From Zygnema cylindricum (taxonomy: Eukaryota > Streptophyta > Zygnematophyceae > Zygnematales > Zygnemataceae), in NCBI GenBank assembly GCA_037447655.1, contig JBBHKE010001863.1, positions 1-64,000 of the forward strand: a stretch of DNA of 64,000 nucleotides, written 5' to 3'. The position numbers and the translations under genes were made by a program. Shown here one piece after another: positions 26,115-38,749 of this stretch. The notes beneath the pieces were generated by a model that was not told the origin of the DNA, ran no database searches, and was given only the letters and a program-made list of their open reading frames with translations. The stretch's first letter is position 1, and every line of letters begins with the position of its first letter.

Positions 26115-28324
26115 TCAAGAAGTCTCCTCGTTTGCTGCCTCTGGGTGATAGTAAAGCATTTCACACCAGACTTTATCCCGAAGAGCACTCTCTTTCAAAT
26201 CCTCTTCCTCGAAGTCGAAGTCAAAATGCGATGGCGCAGAAGGCTCCACTGACGCATCATGGAGCATGGAGAGGTAAGGATGCTCTAAAGCTTCCTGGAC
26301 TGTGATTCGCTTGCGAGGATCAAAAACCAGCATTCGATCAATAAGGTCGATTGCCAAAGGATTAGCACGAGGATAAAGACGAGAGAGAGAGACCCGCGGA
26401 GTGTAAGGAAGGGAACGAATGTAGCTGCGTGCCTTCTGACTCTGTATGAAATGCAAGTCATCTTCATCTGGCGAGCCAATCATATTGATGATCAGCTTTA
26501 ACTGGTGAATGTAGTCCTTTCCTGGAAACAAAGGCTTTCTCCCTAGAAGCTCTGCGAAAATGCATCCCACAGACCAGACGTCGATGGCACTCGTATATTC
26601 CTCACATGACAGCAATAGCTCAGGAGCTCGATACCAACGAGTAACGACATATTCTGTCATGAATCCCTTCTCAGTTCCTGTACGGGCAAGACCGAAGTCG
26701 CATATCTTCAAATCACAGCTTGCGTTTAATAAGAGATTGCTTGGTTTTAAGTCTCGATGTAAAACATTCGCTGAGTGCACATACTTGAGGCCTCGAAGAA
26801 GCTGCAATTGAATCCCAGCGACATATTCAGTCACAGTCAGAATAATATACACTTTCAAGAACATATACATTTTCAAAAACAGTTTTCTATCGGCAACTTC
26901 TATTGCTGCAATTGGACACGTTTGAAGAATACACGTATCACATATCCATTTCCATATTTTGGGGTGTTCATAGAGTAAAGAGCTTACACACTGCTCCTTA
27001 AATGCTCTTAAGACAACAAAAAAAGATGAAAACCAGTACAGCTTTTTAATCAGTAAAAAGGGTCATAAACCAGACACAAAGTAGTCCACCTCGAATATAA
27101 CACACAAAAGCACAGCAGAAGTGAATGCAAGTAGCACAGAAACTACCGGAAGTAAAACAAGAGAAAAGTGATACACGAAGGCGGAAACCACACTTAAGAG
27201 TCAGAAAATTGAAGGGCAAGGAGGAAGAAAATATAAGAAAGAAAAGATGAGGGACAACTAACGAGCAAACGATGAAAGCAAACCCCGCACCATAAAACAC
27301 CAAAACTCGAACAAGGCTAAACGACTGCATTACCTGGTTGAAAGACAGTAAGGTAAGAAATTCTGTAGAAGTAGTGAAGAGAAACAAGCGCACAAAAGAC
27401 TTGAAAAATGTCGCAAAGGTAGTGAGGTCATGGAAGAAGCAAAGCAACTATGAACAAGGGCTATCAGTCCTACCATGTTGAGAAATAATAGTCTGTGAAT
27501 AATGATATGATTAATGTTAAGATCACATTTTAAACTCTAATGGGTGGAAAGAATGAGTGATTGGGTTTTGACCAACCATCTGCCTTCACGTTGATCCCTC
27601 CACAATAGGACAAAAAATACTTAAATAATTTTGATTATGACATAATTCACATTTAGACAACATCAAACAAACTGCAAGCAGATTGGGCACCAAGAGATAA
27701 CACGAAAAACACCCCACGCACATAAAAACCTTTACACTTGGATGCAAAAAAGATTTCACACAAACATGCAGGTCATGACTTACAACTTTGAAATTCATTA
27801 CTCCATAGCTTCCCTGGAGGACATGCCTAAAAAAATATTTGTAACAAAAACTTTGTAGCCATAGTATCAGGTGTCAACATAGCGGAACAGACCACTTGTA
27901 CCTGGTAGATAAAATACTGGCAATGGTCATCCGTAAGAGGCTGAGAGGATCTGATAATTTGATGTAAATCCGTGTCCATTAGCTCGTACACAAGGTAAAC
28001 GTCGTTGAATGTGTACCGACCAATCGGCTTCATGATATCCTTCACGGCAATGATATTTTCGTGATAAAGATGGCGTAAAAGCCGTATTTCTCGGAGTGTC
28101 CGCCTGGCGTCCGTTGCATTTTCAAATGCATTGCTAATCTTCTTTATCGCGATTTTCTCCCCTGAGTCTGAGTTTTTAGCTGAACACACAACACCATAAG
28201 CTCCTTTTCCTATGGGCTTTATAGGAGTGTACTTTGTATCTATCTCAAACAGTGTCCGCCACAGCATAAACTGATGCTTACCAGGGGGACACGTGCCCTC
28301 AGGAGGATCCACCTTTGTAGCCAT
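26115..28324 (-). CDS. Mitogen-activated protein kinase, TEY type
   Basis: Two exons on the minus strand, 28324-27902 (141 aa) and 26801-26115 (228 aa plus stop), give an intact 369-aa serine/threonine kinase. Visible motifs: Gly-rich loop GKGAYGVV (39-46), lysine in IAIKK (K61), catalytic HRDLKPSN (156-163), DFG (176-178), activation-loop T-E-Y (190-192) before [10 protein letters not shown], and a C-terminal common-docking-like LHDASVEP followed by [11 protein letters not shown] rather than TDY and the ~370 aa length place it with plant MAPK groups A-C; the N-terminus ([18 protein letters not shown]) recalls MPK4-like proteins of mosses and liverworts. It would relay MAPKK signals in stress, immunity or cytokinesis. 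The second exon covers what is usually several exons in such genes. The gene is divergent from the LpxB-like gene, about 1 kb apart. Confidence 0.95.
27035..27450 (-). mobile_element. LINE-like 3' fragment in the MAPK intron
   Basis: A minus-strand frame (27447-27046) ends in sequence like the tails of the LINE fragments: GGTTTATGACCCTTTTTACT followed by GATTAAAAAG at about 27040-27070 resembles the shared 3' motif. It lies within intron 1 (26802-27901), in the same orientation as the kinase gene. The match is by eye and loose. Confidence 0.4.
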
Positions 28325-29320
28325 AGCTAAAATTTGTTCTGATTCTTAATAGTAGATAGCTCCACAAGCTTACTTGCACAGTTTTGCAGAAAAACAGAAG
28401 CAGCAGACAAGACTGCTATCCAACATTTCCAGAAACTATACAAAGCAAAAATAGTCCACAATCTTTAGTTAACCAACCATCACCAACCATTGCCTCAGAA
28501 ATTACAACAGAAGCAACTGCAGTGAATAGTTAATCGGACGAAATTTCACCCCTTCTGCCATACATCATTACGATCGCACAATCTCGGGGAAAAGCCACTC
28601 AAAAAGTGGCAGAGAGGGTGCCTACACCAGTCTTGCATCCAACAAGGCAGGCTCAAGTTTTGGTTTTCGCGGAGGAAAGGTAGGTTTTCCCAGTGGAAAG
28701 TGAAGGCCAACAAGAGGCTCCTTTTGGGATCCGTTCCATGTCTGCCGCTTTCCAGTTCCATGGGACCAGATATGCCTCGCTGTACCCGGAGGACTTCGCT
28801 GCGGCGGAGTACAGTGTCGTACTGTAATGCACAGTCAGGACAGTCAGACTTAGTTCCACGGAACTGGCTTTGCATGGACACATTTGACGATTTAAGTTCT
28901 GAGGGAGTTGGCCTCCGACTTTTCTAATTAATGCCAATGAATCGAACTGAGGTCAGTTTCAAATTTTGTCCGAAATCGCCTCTGGAAGGTCGTCGGTTTC
29001 TCAACGGAACTGCCCCAATGGCAGTTCACCCACACAGGCTTTTAGCTGTGTTGCCGTAATGTTTCAAAAGCTCGAATTTTCCGTACGGATGCTGCATGAT
29101 ATGAGCATACCGTGCTGGAATTCGAATTCCCCGCAGCACAAATTGTGTGCGACTAATTCGGGATCGCACTAAATGCCCGTTTCGAGTACGGATACCGCAT
29201 GAAATCTTTTCAAAGTTTCCAACCAGTCAGAAGGTACAGTAGGGTCACGCGGACCTTTGTATGCTTCAGGGACAAAAGCTTCTCAAATTAAATTTCTCTT
29301 TTGCCACTCACTTTTGGGAT
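28325..29320. promoter_or_regulatory. Shared upstream region between MAPK (-) and LpxB-like gene (+)
   Basis: This is the ~1 kb between two divergent start codons. It must contain both 5' UTRs and core promoters unless a 5' exon lies further out. I see no clear TATA box for either gene. The small open frames at 28546-28937 are not credible genes. Confidence 0.45.
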
Positions 29321-32300
29321 ATGGATGCCACCCATCCATTCTCTCACTTATCTCCTAGTTATTGCAAGGGAGCTCCTGTGGATTATTATCCTATGGCAAT
29401 TCTCGGGATTGCTTCTCCGGCGATGTCTACGACGCCCCTGTCGAATCCTCTCTATCATCTTCCCCCCGTGGTTTGGAAGTCCAATGGTGGAGCGATTACA
29501 ACTGCAAATGTTAATTTTGCAAATCCTAATGGGACGGGGGATAGGCCAATCTCTTTTTTTTTGGAGCCAAGTACCCGAAAAAAGCTTGGGTTTCTAGACA
29601 AAAAAGGTCACATCACAAGTTTTATTTTGTGGGTAACTTTTCCTTCAAATTTTTATGAGTTGTGCCTTGATTGATTGATTAACTAATGTTTTTTTTCAGT
29701 ATCGTTTGTCACACTTCTTGTTCCTACTTTTTTTTCTCAAGTGGATCCGCAAAATTGTCCTCGTATCTGTTTTTAATGCCTTCTCTTTAGGTTTTGATCT
29801 TGTCTGAATACCAATGTATGGTTTCAAAACATGTAAAGTTTGTTCATTTCTATTTTTTTTGAGCATATCGCCAAAGAACTACCATAATGTGTGTCTCTAA
29901 GAAAACTCACAAACAGGTTTTAAGTTTATGAAAGAAGGGAATGAGATAGGATAATTTGAATTCAAAGTCTTGGTGTCATGTCACATTCCAATTAAACAAG
30001 AATCGGTTTTGAGTTGTTTCTTCTCCCTCATAGGGGATGGCTGCAGCAGAAAGCATAGACTGCCGCCTATCTGTTACAATACTTGTCCTCGTAGCAATAG
30101 TTTGGCGAAAACCAAAGGGTGCATTGCTGCCAATGGGAATGAAGAGGCCTCAACAAAAGAAGCCTTTAAAGAGGCTTTAGACATTGTTATTTTATCGAAC
30201 GGTCCAGGAGAAGTAGTGACTTGGGTGAGGCCAGTGGTGCGGGCACTTCGACGTCGTTTCGGGGAAGATCGCTCTTTGTTAAGAATTTCTGTAAGTTGGA
30301 AGTTTCTCGATTGACCATTAGTGGCTATGAGATATGGAAAATGGCTGGCTGCTCGGCTGGCTGACTGGCTTGGAATTTGTTGTTCCTTTTCTTTGTTTGT
30401 TTTTCGTTTTGTTTGACTAGAACCTGTGTGTTTTTGACACGGAGTTGCTTGGTAAGATTTCTATAGTTGGAAAAACGTTGGTTTAAAATGCTAAATTTTT
30501 TGTTGAGGCTGTTCTTTCTAAATAAGCATAGGCATAAGAAGAGAATAAAGCATCAATTGTTGTGCAGGTTGTTTTGGCTCCATGTCCACATGCATCTGGA
30601 AAGGAAATGGAACTGATACGTTCATATCGGGAGGTCGATCGATGTCAGGTATGTTAATCCATTCTCCTTTAGCATCACTGTAGATGTACAGGTCCCAACA
30701 TAACTCTTTCCTGCATCATCACAAACGTCAGGACTCCTCTATTCATTTGCGATATCCATAGGGGGATGCTGACAACGCTTTCAATGTTTGATTTAGTGTC
30801 CATGGCTTACAATGTTTTGAAATTGAAACCACGGTTCAAAAAAAAAAACGAGTAAAAACGAATTAATACTTCAAAACTAGTTAATACTTCAAACCTTGTG
30901 TATATGTAATACCTTTTTCAAAGCAGGTTACATGATTTGCCCAATCTTTTGTAACTTGTCACTTCAAGATTGGACAACATCCGTGGAACTTGCAAGTCTT
31001 TTATTGTATCATATTAACAATTTAAACTCTTTTCTTTTGTATAGCATGAAATTAAAGCATGTGAAATGGCATGTACTTGTATATTAATGGCATTGTTGTT
31101 TATTGATCTCGATAGCTTGTTTATTTTTTATCCGGCCTCTCTGTACACGTCTCTCTTTTGCTTCCTCTCTCTCATCCTTTCGCATCCCATGCCCTGCCTT
31201 TCCATTCCCTCACACACTGCCCCTCTCGCGTGCGTTTTTGTATGTGCTTTATCCCCTTTCTGTCTTTCAAAACAGTTGCCACATTCAACTACCTCCTTTT
31301 CTCACCTTTTCTTATTCACACATAAAGAACACCTATTGTTTCTCCGCCCTTTCTTACTTGATATACGGTACTTTCTTTTGAGTTGACATTACAGGCTCCT
31401 CATGCCTTCAATTCATTTCTTATTTTTGGTACAACTTTGGAGAATTGGGAGTGGCGTAAATGCGGAGTATGTATTTTTTTGGGAGGTGATCAGTTCAACA
31501 CGGTAATGCCATATCTGTTTCTACTCAACTCTTTTCTTTTCCTTCTTTTTCTTATGTATTTCACTTTTTCATGGGTTCATTTTCTAATTAACAAGTCAGC
31601 ACATGACATAGTCTTTGGTTTAAGTGTGCGTAAAAAAGTAAAATTTCTAACATCCCAGTTAGTGAAGATGTCTTGAATAAAAAGGGTAAGCATGACTATA
31701 TATAATGTATTCATGTTAGACATTTGAGGTTTTCGGATATTTTCGGTTATCTCCATTGTAAAAAATTGAGCGAAGATATTTATCCTGTATCCTGTGTAAA
31801 ACATTTACAACACTTAGTTGCGTGAAAACAATAAGTGTAAATACTCCATTAAACTCTGGATGTAATTGATCCCGCAATAGAAAAGTACGCTGTTTAAAAA
31901 AAATTGAAGCGCAAACCTTATGAAAAGGTAATCTTCGATGAAAGCCACTAACAAGCGCTTAAAATGTCATCATTTGACGTGGAAAAGGTCGTATTGCAGT
32001 TGGTATTGTCGAAACGTTTGGGATACCGTTCAATTATATATGCCGAAGACGCTGTCCGTTGGGTCAGGTGGGTTTTTTTTTCTTCTCCTGTTCTGCCGAG
32101 AAATCTAATAAGAGAAATATTTAAAGTTCTACATGGAGTATCAAGGAACGCACAGCATGCTGAACTGGCCAATATGACTCAAAAATTAGAATCTAGTAAA
32201 CGAATTTGATCACCTATGGAAAGCGAACTTTTTTTACATTCACGTTCCTACTGTATGACTACATTTTTCTTGTTTACTTTCTTTTCAATTTCCTTGTTTT

Positions 32301-35300
32301 GTTCCTTTTTGTTTATATGCGTATCCCGTTAAGTCTCTTCCAGTCTTAAGAGCTTGCCACCTGGCAGGTTTGCAGATCTCTATGCTCTTCGCAGTTCGTC
32401 ACTTCTGGAAGGACTGCCGGGCGACGCCCAATCACGATGCCGCGTGGTGGGAGATCTGTTTGCTGACTCCATAAAGGATGCAAAAGTTTCCGCCAGTTTT
32501 TCGGAACCTATGGAAAGAAAATGGCAGCTCAGGGAAGAGGAAGAAGAAGGAGAGGCGGATGCAAAAGAAACCACACATGTCGTTGGCTTACTTCCTGGTT
32601 CCAAGGTTCGTTTGTATTCTCTCTTCTTCCTCTCTGCGTTCTGTCCTCCCCTCTCTCTTTCTCTCCTTCTCTCCCACTCTCTCGTTCTTCCTCTCCCTCC
32701 CTCCCTCCTCCCTTCCTGCCTCGCTCCCTCACTCCTTTCCTGCCTCCCTTCCACCCCTCCCTCTCTCCCTCCCTCCCTCCCTCCCTGCCTCCCTCTCTAA
32801 CTCTCTCCCTCTCCCACTTTCCCTCTCCACCTCTTCCTCTCTCCCTCTCCCTCTCTCTCCCTCTCTCCCCTCTTTCCCTCTCCCTCTCTCTCCCTCCCTC
32901 CTCCCCTCTTTCCCTCTTTCCCCCTCTTCTCCGCTTTCCCCCTCTTTCCCTCATTCCCTCTCTCCCTCCCTCCCTCTCTCACGCTCTCCCNNNNNNNNNN
33001 TGAGAAGGAGACATGAACTGTACGAAGGCTTGACTCTTTTTCTCGTTTGTCCTCTCCTTGTCTGTCCTTATTGGGTTTGTTTTTCTCTAATCAAAGCAGT
33101 TAGGCGCTCCTCTCCAATTTCTTGACGAAGTTTTTATTCTGTTTTGAATATTTGTTTTCTGTTTTTGTTTTCCCCTTCACTCCTCTAGTTCGGAAGCATG
33201 TCAAGTACAGAGGAAGAGTGTTTTTTGAAGTGCCGAGAAAAAGGTTTTTTGATTTTCTTACCTTGTTTTACACCCTTTTTTTTTGTTGGTGGTTTTGACC
33301 AGGGCCCAAAACTCATCCTTGGAGTACCTTTTCTTTTGGCCGTTGCTGACGCTCTACAGAAACGGTATCCCTTTTTCTTTACTGTTAGTAGAAAACTTTA
33401 ATCAACTTATGTTGTTTCTGTGCTATATTTGTTTGATTTCAAATGTTCAAATCAAAAACTTTTCCCTTGAACTTTTCGTTATTTAAGTTATCTCTCCCTT
33501 TTTTTTTTTTTCCTGGATGATAAGTCAATTTGCAATATATGCATCACATGGTTCAAGTTAAGCTTATAATTTTTATCTATTCTCATGCGAAATCTTGTAC
33601 ACTTTTAGCGAATTTTCAAAAGCCACCCAAATTTGCTCATACTTCTGAGAGTTTCATGCAAAGCAAATCATTTCTTCAACTATTGGTTCTTTATTTGGGC
33701 CACAATCTTCTGCAAAATCTGCTTATCTTTGGCCTGTATAACTGGTTAAGGTGTAGATGACCTGTTTACAAAAAATGGTTTGGTGGGGGGTAAAATGGGG
33801 CCAGAGCAGTATGGGAAAAAAAATACGATTTTTAATTCCAATGGCTCCCACTGTGGACCTATCAGACTTCAAACTATATGCTTCGATTTCTACAAATCCG
33901 GTAATAAAACGTTTAGGATGGGCTTCGGGAGAGGTTATTCCGTTTCTTTCCTCAGATAAAGGAGAGGGAGAGGGAGAGAAAGAGGATAAGGTTTTGCAGG
34001 GCATGGAGGGCATAATTGGAACTGAAAATGGAACAGAAATTGAGCTTTGGCGGCGATTTCCTCCATATGAGCTTCTGCAGAAGTGCAGTCTCTGTGTTAC
34101 AACGGTGAGTTTTATGTTGCTGTTTCGGTTCACTTCTTTATTTAAGTGCATTTATTTAAGACCTTTTGTGTTAGTGAATAAATAAAGCAGAGAATTAGAA
34201 GAGAAGGAGAGGAGGCAGATGTTGGGCTCAATGTTACTAAGTGGAATATATGGTCCAGAAGTTCTCTCTCTTTCTATATATATGGTTCAGCATATGATTC
34301 TGTGGTACTGTCTGTTCTGTTCTTTTCCGTAGTCTTTTGTTCTGTTCTCTATCCTGTTTTGTGATTTTTCATTCAAAATGGATACTTTCCTGAAAAACCG
34401 TTTTTTTGGGGAGAGGGGGAGGGTGGTAAAAAATGGCCACTTTTGAATCTTAAATGCTTTCTTAAGAGTTAATGTTCAATTTCCAAAAAACGATACCAAC
34501 CTGTAGTTGTATATTTTTCTATCTGTAAAATACGAAAAGCACTTCAAGCTGTATTCGGTATGTATCAATGGAATTTATTAAAATCTTCACCAAAATATTC
34601 TTTTCTTCTTTATTTTTTGTATGTGACTAGTTTTTTGTTTAACCACTTCCAAACTAGCAGAATTGGAAAATGAATAGTTTGACTCAGGTCAGTAAAGTTT
34701 GAAGAGGAATAATGTAATAATATTATAATAAACCAATTTCTGAAAAGGATATGTAATAAACATTATAATAGTGACTGGTTAGATATTATATATGTGATAA
34801 TATTATAATAGTAACTGGACTTTTATAGGATAAGGTAAGATATATAATATAGTAACTGAATTTATAAACTGATATCGTTTTAATGTAATGTAATAAACAT
34901 TACGATTGTAACCAGTATTTTGAAATGATATGTGGTAGCGGTGTACAGGGCAGTATAGAAAAATTGACTTGGAATTTTCTGCTAAAATTCCATAAATTTA
35001 CTTACTAACTGATTTTACAGTCGTAGGAACATATTTTCAGCGGTATGTTTGCTTTTCTATGACTATTCAATCCGTAATTGGTGTATTTTGATATTGATTT
35101 TTGTACGATTCGAGTTGTATTCTGGTTTATATTTTAATGTGTATTTTAATTTGAATTTTGGTTTATGTTTCGATTTTTCTGTTTATATCCTGATTAGTAT
35201 TTGAATTTATATTCTGATTGGCATTCTTATTTGTATTTTGATTGTGGACTCGGTTCTGCATTTAAATTGCAGTTAGGTGATGTAACAGACTTGAAATGAA

Positions 35301-36970
35301 TAATATGAATTTTATCCTTGTCTTGTTATTGGTTTTATATGGTTTTATTATGCCTGTATTTTTGTGTAATTCATCTGTGGGCCTTGGCTTTACTGATGTG
35401 GGGAATTCCTTTAGGACAAACAAAGTGAAAGGAATTAATCTCCATAATGGGAATGGCAGATCGGAACGAACACGGCGGAGTTGGGCTGTTTGGGCGTGCC
35501 AATGGTGGTGGTGCTTCCGACACAAAAGTTGGAGGTGGGTCCTTTTGCTTTTGCTTATGTTCTATTGTTTCAAAAACTAGAGGTGTGTCTTTTGTTTTTT
35601 GTTGTGGTTTATGAATTTCACATTGTGGCAATAGTGACAGCTCCAGGATTGTGGAAAAGGTATCTTCTTGATCTTCTTGTGAGCATTTGGGAAACAGAGA
35701 GGATATGGATCATAGACGAGTTTTATATTATTATTTTGTTCTGTTTCTATGTTCTTTTTGTTCTTTTTGTGTGTTCTTCTTATTTTGCTTGAGATGTTTG
35801 CCGTTTTTTTTTACACACTTTCATTCGTTCCAGTCGTTTTCCAATGCCTATTTATGACTCTTATTTTTTTTTTCCTTCAGTTGTATTTCTAAAAATGTCT
35901 TATCCGTCTTTTTTTCATTAAAATCCTGTTTTGTCTGTTTTTCTACTTTTGTAATTGTATCTCCTATTGTGTTTTTCTGTTTCGAGCCCCACGTCTGTCT
36001 TTAAAATGTAATTTTTCCAGTGGTTCAGTACTTTGTGGAAAACTGGGAAGTAAAATACTTAATGGAAAACCGGGAGTTGATTTTGCTTATGGAAAACTGG
36101 GATTGAAAAAGCTCATAGAGATCTGGGAATTGGGAATCCATGGGAATCTGGGAATCGAAAAACTCATGGAAAGCTGGAACTTGAAGAACTTTTTGGGAAA
36201 CTGGGAATTGAAAAACTTTATGGAAACTGGGAATTGAAAAAAATAATGGGAAACTGGGAATTGAAAAAACAGGTGTTTCGTGGGGCCACGGGAGGCATTC
36301 TCGGGCTTCTGGCCATGGCCCCGGGGAGTCTGGGAGACTGGCTCACCCAAAAAATCAATGCGGCACTGCTGCAATCGGCCGGCTTCCTGGCATGGCCTAA
36401 CAGGTACAGAAAAGACAGAGAGAGGATAGCGAGAGGGGGAGAGAGCAAGAGAGAGAGAATTGAGTGAGAGCGAGAGAGAGGGGGGGGAAGGGGGGAAATG
36501 GGGGAGAGGGAGGGGGAGAGGAGAAGAGGTTTTGTAGAGGTTATGGATAATTTTGGAAAAGTTTTGGAGAATTTTTGGAGAGGTTTCATAGTTGGGAAGG
36601 TTTTCCGGAGATTTTGGGCAGGGCGATCCAATTATTTGTAGAGGAAATTTGTTTATTTTTCTAAAATTAGTGGAATACATGATATGATTGTCAACTTTAT
36701 GATTTTAACTTTGACGGGTGAGAAAAGTGTTTGACCAACTGATGCAGATGGGCTGACGAGGAAGTTGTGCCGGAGCTCATCGGGAACATCACACCCGAGG
36801 ATGTGGCAGCTGTGGTTGAAAAGTATTTTGAGGAACCGAAGGAGTTAATTGTGATGAGAGACCGACTTTTAGCTCTAAGTCAAGAGAGGGGTCAAGGGAG
36901 GACCGGAGGAGCAGCTGATAGTATAGCTGAGCAAGTTAAGGATTTGACATTAGGGAAGTTGCGATGTTAA
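29321..36970 (+). CDS. Lipid-A-disaccharide-synthase-like glycosyltransferase (cyanobacterial/plant type)
   Basis: Eleven exons in agreeing phase encode 607 aa: 29321-29606, 30034-30290, 30568-30648, 31395-31502, 32000-32067, 32368-32605, 33303-33364, 33810-34104, 35460-35534, 36273-36403, 36748-36970. Key blocks: LSNGPGEVVTWVRPVVRAL (149-167), VVLAPCPHASGKEM (182-195), FLGGDQF (236-242), GYRSIIYAEDAVRW, RVVGDLFADS, VVGLLPGSK (338-346), FLIPMAPTVDL, then an IGTNTAELGCLGVPMVVVLP segment (466 on), GFLAWPN, and WADEEVVPELIGNITPEDVA. This is the LpxB-related family (TIGR03492 in my memory) of cyanobacteria and plants, distinct from true mitochondrial LpxB. The first ~140 residues look like a transit peptide plus linker, suggesting plastid import. 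ATG 29261 in the same frame is an alternative start. The substrate is not known to me. Confidence 0.88.
32606..33302 (+). repeat. CT/CCCT-rich intron with assembly gap
   Basis: Intron 6 of the LpxB-like gene contains over 350 bases of CTCCC microsatellite (32640-32990) running into ten Ns (32991-33000). The long Ser/Leu/Pro frames on the plus strand and Glu/Arg frames on the minus strand are artefacts of this composition. Confidence 0.9.
34105..35459. other. Long AT-rich intron 8 of the LpxB-like gene
   Basis: The stretch 34700-34910 has repeated TAATATTATAATA motifs with GTAACTG spacers. Near 35080-35260 there are repeated TTTGAATTTATATTCTGATT-like phrases. No gene seen. Confidence 0.6.
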
Positions 36971-38749
36971 TTGCATACAATGTTAGGAAGTGCGCATTCT
37001 TGTTTTTGCCCGGAATTTGTGATGATGATGACGTCCTTGTGATTCTGAGGTTGCATGTGAGTGATTTATGATGTACAGTCGATTGGTTGGCATCTATTTG
37101 AGTTGTGCTTGCTTGGTTGAGCATCTATCTTTCCGTTCACTTTTTGTCGCTTTTGCTCACACGTATCATTTTTTTTTCCTTTTGAGTTTTTCATTTGTTT
37201 TTCTTATTTGTTGTTGTCGTCTTTGTAAAATATTGTTGTCCACCCGGAAAATAAATCCAAGCTTATTGACCATGAACAAAATATGAGACAGCATAAACTC
37301 AGACTCGCAACTGATCCGTCAGATGAAGAAACCGAACAAAACCTTTACCGGCCAAGTGAAGAAGCTCCGATGGTGTCAAAAAAAGGGAAGAAAATATAAA
37401 ATGACTGTCATCCTCCACTTTGGGTCTAAAATATGTAAAATAGGAGTGCCCTATGAAGCTTTGAGCCAGCCCACCTTCCAAACGACACATCTCAAATAGA
37501 AAACAATGCAGCCCAAACAAAGTTGAATCAACACTCGCTGGCATTGTAAGGCATTAATATGTTACCTACAAATCAGATATTACCATATCCAAGTCTTCGG
37601 GGCCAAAAATCTCTATCTCATATCCTTTTTTGCAACCACCTCCTCTCCTGAAGCTCACTTAGCCACCCAAGGAAAAATAGATGAAATTTGTTAAATCTTG
37701 AACTTGTGTCCTTGTCTGTTTAGTCGTGTGCACAAGTTTCCTCTTCTGGAGAACATTCTCAAAACTACAAAGTTTCAATGGCCATGACTCCACCTAAAAT
37801 AAAGACAAACTAAGAAATTAGTGGAATGAACCAGGGCAGTGCCATAGTAGAGATATTGTTATTAATAGATCAAGAAGGAATATACTGATATCAGCACGTA
37901 TACAGCTGCAAATAAAACATGGAATTCATGTTTTCCTCATGGTTCTACAATTTTGGTACTACACAACGCGAAAGGTGTTGAGGATGCAACACAGCAACTT
38001 GATTTCTTTTGGATGGATGAATCGTCGGTTTCCAAAATCGGAAATGAATGTGACTAAACTTCTCCAAAATGCATCAATAACTGAACATCAGAATATGTGA
38101 CAGAAAATATAATACAAATTATGTTGTAACCAATGATAGTACATAAATTTGAGTTCTAAAAAACAAAAACTTATAAATTATGGCGTTCATTCTTGACGCT
38201 TTGTTCAACTCCATGATCGAGTCGTTTGCTATCTTCTGCTCTACAACCTACATGTTTTGAATGAATTGATGCTTATGACCTAACCTATCTGCCTATTTTG
38301 ACTGCTACAGAACTATCTGAAAAATAATGCGCTTGGTAAGTATCTACAGCTAAGATTGTATGAAAAATTGAAAATTTACTCTTTGTGTATTCTCCAACAA
38401 GTGAAAACCATGGCTGACATCAGTCGAGCTTGAAAACAAAAAAAAAATGTTTGGTCCCAAAATCAGCTTTGAATGTTTCACTGGCAGTCACCTGCAGGAA
38501 GCAAAGCAAGAAGAGCGTAAGAAAACTTAGAAGACCTAAAAAACCTTTGTACTACTAACGACAACCCAGACAGCCTTACAAGCCCTGGAAAGAATAATGC
38601 ACCAATCCCTATCCTCTCATTCCTTTTTCCCAACCATTAAAAATATGCCGGAATTCCCTTGCCTCCACTCCATTTCCTACAAATTAGGGTTGGGACCTTG
38701 GGAAAAAATCAAAATCCCAACCCAATCCGTTGCGAACTAAGGGTACGAC
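36971..38749. other. Intergenic stretch between convergent genes
   Basis: This lies between the LpxB-like stop and the GNAT stop and would hold both 3' UTRs. No convincing coding sequence. A T-rich region at 37160-37230 and AATAAA near 37250 could serve as the polyadenylation region of the LpxB-like gene. Confidence 0.45.

Noticed and set aside
32380-33125. Long Ser/Leu/Pro frames and opposite Glu/Arg frames
   Set aside because: Products of the CT-rich microsatellite in intron 6 of the LpxB-like gene, crossing an N gap.
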